The position numbers and the translations under genes were made by a program. A DNA stretch of 64,000 nt from Thiosocius sp963736445 (lineage in GTDB: Bacteria; Pseudomonadota; Gammaproteobacteria; Chromatiales; Chromatiaceae). A model generated the notes under the pieces. It had not been told where the DNA came from. It saw nothing but the letters and a program-made list of their open reading frames with translations, and did no database searches. The DNA lies in NCBI GenBank assembly GCA_963736445.1, contig CAVTOY010000017.1, positions 3,122 to 67,121 of the forward strand, written 5' to 3'. Below, piece after piece: positions 1 to 7,264 of the stretch (position 1 is its first letter; each line of letters starts with the position of its first letter).

Positions 1-2
1 GG

Positions 3-1013
3 GTCATGCACTCCTGGACCACCGACGAGGGCGCCCAGCGGATCGAAGACACCGGCGCGCTGACCAAGAAACGCATGGAGACGGTGGACGACGAGACTTC
101 CGATCGTGCTATCGCTTTCATTCGCGAGCAGCACGCAGTCGGTGTGCCCTGGTTTGTGTGGTGGAACGGCACACGTATGCATTTCCGCACTCACGTAAAA
201 CCCGAGATGCGCGGTATTTCGGGGCAGGACGAGTATGCGGACGGCATGGTCGAGCATGACATGACCATCGGCAAGTTCCTGGCATTGCTGGACGAACTGG
301 GCATTGCCGACAACACCGTCGTGTTTTATTCCACCGACAATGGCCCGCACATGAACACCTGGCCGGATGCCGCCATGACGCCGTTCCGCAACGAAAAGAA
401 CAGCAACTGGGAGGGCGGCTGGCGCGTGCCTGCGTTTGTGCGCTGGCCGGGTAAGATAGCGGCCGGTGCGACCACCAACCAAATCATGCACCATATGGAC
501 TGGTTGCCGACTTTTTCCGCTATTGCGGGCAATCCGGATATCGGCGAGCAGTTGCTGAAGGGCCAGAAGCTGGGCAAGCGCACATACAAGGTGCACCTGG
601 ACGGCTACAACATGTTGCCGCTGCTGACCGGTGAAGTGCAGGAGGGTCCGCGCCATGAGATCTTCTATTTCTCCGACGACGGCGATCTTACCGCGCTGCG
701 CTACGAGGACTGGAAGCTGATCTTCATGGAGCAGAAAGCGCAGGGGACGCTTCGCGTCTGGATGGAGCCATTTGTGCCGCTGCGCGTACCGCTGATATTT
801 AACCTGCGCCGCGATCCATTCGAGCGTGCCTCCATCACCTCCAACACCTACTTCGACTGGATGATAGATCGTGCCTACATGCTGGTGCCGGCGCAGGAAT
901 ATGTCGGTTCTTTCCTGGGCACCTTCAAGGAATTTCCGCCGCGCCAGAAAGCGGCGAGCTTCAGTCTTAAGCAGGCCATGGAGAAGATGTCGTCGGGTGC
1001 GATGGCTCAGTAG
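3..1013 (+). CDS. Sulfatase, C-terminal part (cut by window start)
   Basis: This is the C-terminal 335 or so residues of an arylsulfatase-type sulfate ester hydrolase. It aligns along its length with the complete sulfatase at 1815-3524: a TVDDE helix start, a PWFVWWNGTRMH strand, the metal-site strand STDNG, a NWEGGWRVPAFVRWPG block and the LRRDPFERAS C-terminal block. The formylglycine-bearing N-terminal half would lie upstream of the window. The reading frame is open to the first base, so the methionine at 6 is probably internal. The two genes are tandem paralogues on one strand. The substrate cannot be read from sequence, and family membership is secure. Confidence 0.9.
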   Translation, partial: VMHSWTTDEGAQRIEDTGALTKKRMETVDDETSDRAIAFIREQHAVGVPWFVWWNGTRMHFRTHVKPEMRGISGQDEYADGMVEHDMTIGKFLALLDELGIADNTVVFYSTDNGPHMNTWPDAAMTPFRNEKNSNWEGGWRVPAFVRWPGKIAAGATTNQIMHHMDWLPTFSAIAGNPDIGEQLLKGQKLGKRTYKVHLDGYNMLPLLTGEVQEGPRHEIFYFSDDGDLTALRYEDWKLIFMEQKAQGTLRVWMEPFVPLRVPLIFNLRRDPFERASITSNTYFDWMIDRAYMLVPAQEYVGSFLGTFKEFPPRQKAASFSLKQAMEKMSSGAMAQ

Positions 1014-1814
1014 CGCATAGTTCACCATCTCGAGGACTCATTAAGACCCCGGTCTGCCTGTTGAACACGCAGAGTTATAGTCTGTTTTAGGGTCGGCACC
1101 TTGCCGCCAGTAGTGGGCTGGTGCCACGCCAACACACGACGGTGGATAAGTCGGTCCTGCTCGGCATAAGCAAACGTGGCGACAGGTATCTTCGAACGCT
1201 GCTCATCCATGGTGTGCGGTCGCTGACCCGACAGAGGTAGTGCCCTCCCATCGACAGGTTGCGAGGACACATTAGCGATTGATGACAAGACAGGTCAGAC
1301 AGTCGTCTTCAGTACCTGATCGACGCAGTGGCTCTTTTGAAGCCGACCGCTTGTTGAGGTCAAGACGAGCGGAATTCATCAAGGCCAGCGGCAGTATGTT
1401 CGCATAAACAGACCGGCTACAGGGCAGCATCCGTTTCCTTGTCTCGACCGAATATGTGTCCTGCACAACGGGATGGGTCCATGTATTACGTATGCCCTGA
1501 GGAGGCCGATGGCATCGAGGATAGCTTCACCCATCTGGATGCGAAAGCGGCTGAGCGCGAAGCCCCGAGGCGGCTGCCGTGCCGGGCGCCGCCCCAGCGA
1601 GAGCTGTTCGACGAGAGGGGATGACCCGACGATGACCCTCCTTGGGCTGCGATGCCGCGTGAATTGGCCCGACGAAGGCAAGAAACTGCTGTTGATCAAG
1701 CTGAAGATTTGAAGCACTATCCCTCGGCGCGCGAAAAACCTATACCAAACGCGGGCCGTTTCCAATATCGCAGAGCTGCAATAAAACCCTAAACCTCCGG
1801 AGGGGTCCTTTTCG
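1014..1814. other. 800-bp intergenic stretch between sulfatases
   Basis: Apart from the IS110-type relic at 1100-1240 I see no supported gene here. Short open frames on both strands lack recognisable motifs. The last 20 bases carry a strong ribosome binding site (GGAGGGG) for the downstream sulfatase. Confidence 0.5.
1100..1240 (+). pseudogene. IS110-family transposase relic (C-terminal motif)
   Basis: About 46 codons read as the conserved C-terminal block of IS110-family transposases (transposase_20 region), including GLVPRQH, a VLLGISKRGDRYLRTLLIHG stretch and a following arginine-rich turn, then a stop at 1238-1240. No start codon or DEDD N-terminal domain is present nearby, so this is a decayed fragment. 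It shows that the gap between the two sulfatase genes once received an insertion. Confidence 0.8.
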
Positions 1815-3524
1815 ATGAGAAATCCAATCAAGAATTTTTCCCACGCATTGAGTCTGTTGGTGGCGGTATCGGTCCTATCCGCTCCTGCCATTGCCGCTGA
1901 CAAGCCCAACATCCTGTTCATCATGGGCGACGACATCGGCATCATGAACGTGGGGGCCTACCATCAGGGGCTCATGGTTGGGGAGACGCCCAACATCGAC
2001 CGCCTCGCGAATGAAGGTGCGAGGTTCATGACCTATTATGCCGAGCAGAGCTGCACGGCGGGTCGCACCGCCTTCTCCACCGGCATGCATCCGTTGCGGG
2101 CGGGCATGGTTATGCCGCAGCTGCCGGGTGCCACCAGTTCGCTGTTGCCGGGCACGCCCGCGATAGCCAAATTCCTGCTGGATCTCGGCTACATCACCGC
2201 CGAGTTCGGCAAGAACCACCTGGGTGACAAGTCGGCGTCGCTGCCGACCGCTCACGGATTCCAGGAGTTCTGGGGTTACCTGTATCATCTCGACGCCATG
2301 CAGGGGGTGAGTTTCCCCGACATCAACAAGTCGCCGACCGATCAGACCGTCGTACCGCCCTGTAAGAATACCCCGGTCAAGGGTCTTGCAGAGGTCCCCG
2401 GTGCGGTGGATCCGATGACCACGCTCTGTATGACCCCGCCACGGCCGGTCATCCACTGTACTTCTTCAGACGGCACGGAGAAGAACCAGAGCTGCAAGGA
2501 CATGGGGCCGCTGACGCTGGAACGTTCCAAGACCGTGGACGAGGAAATCTCCGCCCAGGTCATCGACTTCCTCGACCGCAACGACCCCGACAAAACCGGC
2601 CAGCCGTTCTTCGTCTGGTACAACCCGGCGCGCATGCACGTAACGACCATGCTCTCGGACAAGTACGCGGACATGCTGGGCTCGAAGGGTGGCAAGGACT
2701 GGGGCATCAACGAAGCCGGCATGAAGCAGATGGACGACAACATCGGCTACGTATTCAAAAAGCTCGAGGAAATGGGCGAGATGGACAACACCATCATCGT
2801 CTTTACCACCGACAACGGCGCCGAGGCAATCACCTATCCGGACGGCGGGGTAACGCCCTTCAGGGGCGGCAAGCTGACCACCTGGGAAGGCGGTATGCGG
2901 GCGCCGATGCTCATTCGCTGGCCGGGGCACGTCAAGGCTGGCACAAATCCGGACCAGATATTCTCCTCTCTGGACTGGGTGCCCACCCTGGTCAATATCG
3001 CCGGCGGCCCCAAAGGTGATGGCCTGAAGAAGCAGATCGAGGCCGGCAATTACCCCGGCATCGTCAAGACTACACTGGACGGCTTCGACCAGCGGGACTA
3101 CCTGGAAGGGAAGGCAGATTCGGCCCGTGACACCTTCTTCTACTATACCGGTGCACAGCCTTCGGCGGTGCGGTACAAGAACTGGAAGTTCTACTACACG
3201 ATGGTGCCTTCCGAAGCGACTGGAGCGTTCAGCTCCCCAGTGACCTATCACTGGACCATGCTCAACAACCTCAAGCGTGATCCCTTCGAGAGATCGGTCG
3301 CGTCAGTTGATGGTACCCTCCTGGGCTACGGCGGTGCTTTGGCCGCGCCCAGCACGGCGATGATCTATGACTGGAACCTGCTGCCTATCGGACAGCTGCT
3401 GTGGCTGAAGGAACTTGAGACCTACAAGACCTTCCCTTCGCTGCAAGTACCGGCGAGCTACAACCTGGATAACATAATCCACGCGATGCAGGATGCCAAG
3501 CACATCAGCCATCAGGGTCACTAA
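1815..3524 (+). CDS. Periplasmic arylsulfatase (type I sulfatase)
   Basis: A 569-residue sulfatase that hydrolyses sulfate esters. A Sec signal peptide ends near AIAADKPN. The N-terminal metal-binding strand has FIMGDDIG. The maturation motif C80-T-A-G-R (Cys-x-Ala-x-Arg) marks the cysteine converted to formylglycine by FGE or an anaerobic sulfatase-maturating enzyme, neither of which is in this window. Later blocks include GKNHLG, TTDNG and TWEGGMRAPMLIRWPG, and the C-terminal LKRDPFERS. The ATG at 1815 follows GGAGGGG at good spacing. It is paralogous to the partial sulfatase at the window start. A rho-independent terminator follows at 3563, so it may be transcribed alone or with the upstream copy. 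The natural substrate is unknown. Confidence 0.93.
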   Translation: MRNPIKNFSHALSLLVAVSVLSAPAIAADKPNILFIMGDDIGIMNVGAYHQGLMVGETPNIDRLANEGARFMTYYAEQSCTAGRTAFSTGMHPLRAGMVMPQLPGATSSLLPGTPAIAKFLLDLGYITAEFGKNHLGDKSASLPTAHGFQEFWGYLYHLDAMQGVSFPDINKSPTDQTVVPPCKNTPVKGLAEVPGAVDPMTTLCMTPPRPVIHCTSSDGTEKNQSCKDMGPLTLERSKTVDEEISAQVIDFLDRNDPDKTGQPFFVWYNPARMHVTTMLSDKYADMLGSKGGKDWGINEAGMKQMDDNIGYVFKKLEEMGEMDNTIIVFTTDNGAEAITYPDGGVTPFRGGKLTTWEGGMRAPMLIRWPGHVKAGTNPDQIFSSLDWVPTLVNIAGGPKGDGLKKQIEAGNYPGIVKTTLDGFDQRDYLEGKADSARDTFFYYTGAQPSAVRYKNWKFYYTMVPSEATGAFSSPVTYHWTMLNNLKRDPFERSVASVDGTLLGYGGALAAPSTAMIYDWNLLPIGQLLWLKELETYKTFPSLQVPASYNLDNIIHAMQDAKHISHQGH

Positions 3525-3562
3525 CCAATCCGTTAAAGGATGTTGATTTAGCAGTAATACAG

Positions 3563-3593
3563 CGGGCGGCCTGAAAAGGTCGCCCGTTTTTTT
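3563..3593 (+). terminator. Rho-independent terminator after sulfatase
   Basis: A 9-bp stem (CGGGCGGCC pairing with GGTCGCCCG, one G-T pair) with loop TGAAAA is followed by seven T residues, 38 bases after the sulfatase stop. Confidence 0.9.
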
Positions 3594-3693
3594 ACAATAT
3601 GAGGGCTTGGCGTATCAAAGCTGTTCGTCCTAGCATTAATTGGGGACACGGTTTTCGAACGAGCCTTGGCGTTGTCGGCCTCAAGGAGGTGAC

Positions 3694-4065
3694 TCAGCCC
3701 ACCAGGTCACCAAGATCGATCCCCAGGGCATCAGCCAACGACCGATAGAGGCTCAAGGTGCCCTCCCGCTTCCCGGTCTCGATCTGCGCTGGATACGCTT
3801 GAGAGATGCCGGTTGCCTCGGCCAGCTGCACCTGCGACATCTCGCGATGCAGGCGCCAGACCCGCACCGGGCTTTCACCGTCGAGAATGGCGTTGGCGAC
3901 CACGGCTGGCACCAGCTCGTCATCGCCGGCCGCCAGCGCGTCCTTGGCGCGATCGTAGGCTGCCACGTCGTCCAGCATCTCGGCCTTCTCGAGTAGGGCG
4001 CGGTAGTCGTCGGCAGGGATTATCGCCACCTGCTTGCCTTCGATTTCGATAAATTGTGCGCTCAT
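3694..4065 (-). CDS. XRE-family antitoxin
   Basis: A 123-residue protein with an N-terminal segment (EIEGKQVAIIPADDYRALLE) typical of toxin-neutralising domains, and a C-terminal helix-turn-helix around residues 70-115 (MSQVQLAEATGISQAYPAQIE followed by TLSLYRSLADALG). It is expected to bind and neutralise the RelE-like toxin encoded immediately upstream and to repress the operon by DNA binding. Its ATG overlaps the toxin stop as ATGA (4062-4065), indicating translational coupling. The toxin-first order resembles HigBA and some RelE/Xre modules. Confidence in the pair is high, and assignment to a named subfamily is not possible by eye. Confidence 0.87.
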   Translation of the reverse strand: MSAQFIEIEGKQVAIIPADDYRALLEKAEMLDDVAAYDRAKDALAAGDDELVPAVVANAILDGESPVRVWRLHREMSQVQLAEATGISQAYPAQIETGKREGTLSLYRSLADALGIDLGDLVG

Positions 4066-4316
4066 TTGTAGATGTTTCCGCGTGGCCCGGCATCAAGTAC
4101 CAGGACGTTGATCTGTTCGCTGTCGATCTCGTAGCTCGCGCGGTAATCTCCAGACCGCAAGCAGTACCCCTTCCTGCCCTGCAGAGCCTTGATGTCCAAG
4201 CCCTGCGAATCGCCCGCTGCAATTCGCTCTAGCGCTGAACGGAAGTTGTCGGCGTGATGCCGCGGCACCATCCTCAGTCCCTTGATCGCCCTCTTCGTGT
4301 AGGACACCGCTGTCAC
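4062..4316 (-). CDS. RelE/ParE-superfamily toxin
   Basis: An 84-residue protein of the RelE/ParE fold. Diagnostic features are the N-terminal KRAIKGLRMVPRH helix, the DIKALQGRKGYCLRSGDYRASYEI block (basic loop then the R-x-G-D-Y-R strand) and a C-terminal hydrophobic strand INVLVLDAGPRG. RelE members usually cleave mRNA on the ribosome, whereas ParE members poison gyrase, and the sequence alone does not decide. The start is GTG at 4316, preceded by an AAGGGAT-type ribosome binding site; a second in-frame GTG lies two codons later. It forms an operon with the XRE antitoxin and overlaps it by four bases. Confidence 0.87.
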   Translation of the reverse strand: MTAVSYTKRAIKGLRMVPRHHADNFRSALERIAAGDSQGLDIKALQGRKGYCLRSGDYRASYEIDSEQINVLVLDAGPRGNIYK

Positions 4317-4341
4317 CGATCCCTTCGCCGCGGTAGCAAAC

Positions 4342-4352
4342 GGTCACTGACC
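4342..4352. promoter_or_regulatory. Palindrome upstream of toxin-antitoxin operon
   Basis: GGTCACTGACC is an 11-bp perfect palindrome 26 bases upstream of the toxin start, where an autoregulatory operator for the XRE antitoxin would be expected. The role is inferred from position only. Confidence 0.4.
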
Positions 4353-4480
4353 AGATAAACAATCTGCGATGCCACGCTACGTCATCACAACGCTGCCATC
4401 GTTTTTCGACGTCTGTCTCCTGGTGAATCGACAAACTTTGACGCAAGGTGGTGTCCTGTTTTTCTCACTTTCGGCATACG

Positions 4481-5350
4481 ATGAAGACGCGCACTGCGCA
4501 GATACTGATTCCGACCACCTTCGTGATGCTATGGAGCACGGGGTTCATCGGTGCGCGCCTCGGGCTTCCCTATTCGGAACCCTTCACCTTCCTTGGCATT
4601 CGTCTGGCCATCACCGCCGCCCTGCTGGGAGTGGCCGGTCTTGTGCTCAGATCTCGCTGGCCTGCGCGTTGGATGGATACCGGCCATATTGCTTTGGTCG
4701 GCTTCCTTTTACATGCCTGCTACCTCGGTGGTGTGTTCTACGCCATCGAATTGGGCATGCCGACGGGAATTGCGGCCTTGATCGTTGGTCTGCAGCCGAT
4801 TCTGACCGCCATCCTGGCGCAGATTGCCCTGCGTGAATCCGTATCCCTGAGGCAATGGTCCGGCCTTTTACTGGGCTTCGTCGGCGCTGCCATGACGCTG
4901 CTGGACAGAACCGGTGGCGGCAGTGATCTGCCATTCCTCGCCATTGCCGCGATTCTCACCGCCTTGGTCGGAATCACCATCGCCACCGTGTATCAGAAGC
5001 GTTTCTGCACGGACATGGATCTGATCAGTGGCACCACCATCCAGTACCTATCGGCCGCGACCGTGTTCGGTCTGGGCTCCCTGCTGTTCGAAACCCGCGA
5101 GATCCAATGGACCGGCGAATTCCTATTCGCCCTCGGCTGGCTGATCCTCGTGCTCTCCATCGGGGCAGTGATGTTGCTAATGGTATTGATCAAACACGGC
5201 TCGGCAGCCCGCGTCACCAGTCTCTTCTACCTGACGCCACCACTGACCGCCGTTCTCGGCTTTCTGCTGTTCGACGAAAACCTGGGCCTGCTCGCCATGG
5301 CCGGCATGCTGGTGGCTGTGACTGGTGTTGCCCAAGTGGTCAGGCGCTAA
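4481..5350 (+). CDS. EamA/DMT-family transporter
   Basis: A 289-residue integral membrane protein of the drug/metabolite transporter superfamily. About ten hydrophobic segments form two EamA repeats: the first has MLWSTGFIGARLGLPYSEP and GVFYAIELGMPTGIAALIVG, and the second ends with SLFYLTPPLTAVLGFLLFDE, the typical final-repeat motif. Such proteins export metabolites or amino acids, and the substrate is not evident. I start it at the ATG at 4481 (MKTRTAQILIPTT) because the alternative start at 4448 adds an unconserved 11-residue extension. It lies divergent from the toxin-antitoxin pair. Confidence 0.88.
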   Translation: MKTRTAQILIPTTFVMLWSTGFIGARLGLPYSEPFTFLGIRLAITAALLGVAGLVLRSRWPARWMDTGHIALVGFLLHACYLGGVFYAIELGMPTGIAALIVGLQPILTAILAQIALRESVSLRQWSGLLLGFVGAAMTLLDRTGGGSDLPFLAIAAILTALVGITIATVYQKRFCTDMDLISGTTIQYLSAATVFGLGSLLFETREIQWTGEFLFALGWLILVLSIGAVMLLMVLIKHGSAARVTSLFYLTPPLTAVLGFLLFDENLGLLAMAGMLVAVTGVAQVVRR

Positions 5351-5420
5351 GCCACCGAGCCCCTTGACGACTTTCTCATCTGCTCCACTACATCGAATTG
5401 AATCCGGTGAGGCCAAACCT

Positions 5421-5576
5421 TTTCCTGGGACGGTGGCTCAAGGGGTTGTCTGGTGTTTGCAAGGGATTTCAGGGCATTATGAAGCGTCCGGCTGGGAATG
5501 CCCACGGGAACCAGGGTGTTAGGTGTTCGCGGAGAGTGATTTGACCTCGCTTCGATTTCCGCGCCAGTTGGGATCG
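5421..5576 (+). repeat. Dispersed intergenic repeat, copy A
   Basis: The longest copy of a degenerate repeat found six times in this window. The core reads ATGAAGCGTCCGGCTGGGAA followed by TGCCCACGGGAACCAGGGTG, and it ends in a TCGCTTCGAT/CGCG segment. The upstream part (TTCCTGGGACGGTGGCTCAAG) is shared with copy F at 55522. It lies between the DMT gene and the hydrolase gene. Other copies are at 27219, 28643, 38386, 52741 and 55522, all on the same strand. Confidence 0.6.
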
Positions 5577-5623
5577 TCAATATCACTTGTGCTCAACTGA
5601 AGCACCTGCGCAGATTGATCGCC

Positions 5624-6562
5624 TTAGGGCATCTTCGCCATATGCTGCTTTAAGAAAATCAACATGCGTTGGCGACTATCCCTCGCAGCGTAATCGTTCT
5701 TGCCAAGCAACTTTCCGCGATAGCGTTGAAGCGGAATCTCCACGTCGAATGAATGCGCAGCCTGCGGGTAAATCTTGACCTGCAGAGTTGCCCCACTCGC
5801 CGTCGAGCGCGCGCACTCACCGGGTGGCGTCCAGTCATCCTGGCCACCGGCGAAGATCAGCAGCGGCGATGCCAGTACGACATGCCGTCCTTCGAAGGCG
5901 CCGCACCATGGGTAGTAGGCCACCACCGCACGAAACGCCGCCCCCGCTCGACCGTAAGCGCGCGGTTCGCCGGCAATGGCGGCTTTGATCGCAACGCTGC
6001 CCCCGTTGCTCTGGCCGATCAGGAAGATGTTATCCGCATCAATGTAATCCAGGGCTTTCATGTAGCGCAGCGCATCATAGGCATCGTACATACGGTAGAT
6101 GCGGGCATCTGTCAGTAGCTGAACACTGTCGCAGACCATGCCACCGGACTTTTTTCTCGGCCCGAAGCTATCCAGATTGAGTACGGCAAAACCGCTTTCG
6201 ACCAGAAAAGCTGCATAGGAATGCAGCGCGTGCTGAACGGCTGGCTGCCAGCCGCCGCAACCATGCATCAGGATGACACCAGGAAAGGGGCCTTTACCCT
6301 GCGGCCGAAACAACTGAGCGCGCAGCAAGACCTTTTCCGATTGATCCGAGTTGCTCGCGGTGAACTCGACATACTCGTACCCATTGCTGGCTGTCGATCG
6401 CCCGCCCGCGCTGAGCAGCACCACGAGCGCCAACAGCAGCAAACCAAATTTGTTTCGCCGCGCCTGTCGGCCGCGTATAACGGGATCGTGCACGGTCTTG
6501 CAATATGCAGCCAGCAGCATCCGCCTGATCTTTTTGGTCCTTGTTGGCTTTACCAATCGCAA
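5624..6562 (-). CDS. Alpha/beta hydrolase, dienelactone hydrolase type
   Basis: A 312-residue alpha/beta-fold hydrolase. The nucleophile elbow is GQSNGG, the acid residue lies in FAGGQDDWTPP and the histidine in AAHSFD, giving a complete Ser-Asp-His triad. The GVILMHGCGGWQP strand forms the oxyanion loop. An N-terminal hydrophobic segment (about residues 39-56, FGLLLLALVVLLSAGG) suggests a signal anchor or signal peptide, so the enzyme probably acts in the periplasm. The first 38 residues are basic and the true start may be the internal methionine at residue 15. The likely substrates are esters or lactones. Neighbours give no further clue. Confidence 0.88.
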   Translation of the reverse strand: MRLVKPTRTKKIRRMLLAAYCKTVHDPVIRGRQARRNKFGLLLLALVVLLSAGGRSTASNGYEYVEFTASNSDQSEKVLLRAQLFRPQGKGPFPGVILMHGCGGWQPAVQHALHSYAAFLVESGFAVLNLDSFGPRKKSGGMVCDSVQLLTDARIYRMYDAYDALRYMKALDYIDADNIFLIGQSNGGSVAIKAAIAGEPRAYGRAGAAFRAVVAYYPWCGAFEGRHVVLASPLLIFAGGQDDWTPPGECARSTASGATLQVKIYPQAAHSFDVEIPLQRYRGKLLGKNDYAARDSRQRMLIFLKQHMAKMP

Positions 6563-7264
6563 AGGCTGGTGATCCTGTTAAGAAATTGGCAACCGGGGCC
6601 CTTGTCACCTCGGCGCGATTCGTTGTCGGGAGCGCGGCGTCCCCCGCTCCAGCAGCACGCTCGCCAGCAATCGGTCCACAGATCATCGGGCTTCATCGGA
6701 TGTCCACGGTGTGGGAATACTCTCCTCCTTCTTGACCTCCATCAACCTCCCACCGCGTCGGCAGCCGAAAAGGTGGTGGGGTTACAAGCTATCCTGCAGG
6801 AGAGGCGCAGACCGGCTACCTTACCATCACCGGACTTCAGCCGAGGGGGGCCACACAGTGTTGGCGGAACTCATGGAGTGGCAGGAGAGGCCCCATTAGA
6901 ACCGCAGTTTGCCAGAATAAAGCCGGATGGCCGCCCCCACCGATAGGCTTTGTGCACCCACCACGACAGAGGCGCCCGGCTATCGGTCTAGCATGCGCTG
7001 GCACGATTTCATCGTGCCGTCCTTTGCGTGGACAACCCGAACGCGCCGCGCAGGCCATAGCGCTGACGGACGGGTGCGGCAGCGCCGTCATTGAAGCATG
7101 TAGCGCGTTGGTTATGGAGGAACAATCGGCAACTTACACCGCGTCAGAGCGATACCTTGCTCGCCTACCTGCAACCGATAGTTTTGTATCTGGGCAAGTC
7201 GCAGAAAACAGAGCATCGAAGTAATGTCTTCCGCCACTGATCAAGACCAACGGAGAAAGCTGCA
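6563..7264. other. 700-bp gap without supported genes
   Basis: I see no conserved open frame. The only functional sequence I can point to is the ribosome binding site GGAG at 7252 belonging to the next gene. Confidence 0.5.

Noticed and set aside
5476..5576. Dispersed repeat as a remnant of an iron-containing alcohol dehydrogenase (translation GMPTGxRxLGx)
   Set aside because: The similarity is short, frame breaks differ between copies and several copies contain stops; not enough to name a protein origin.
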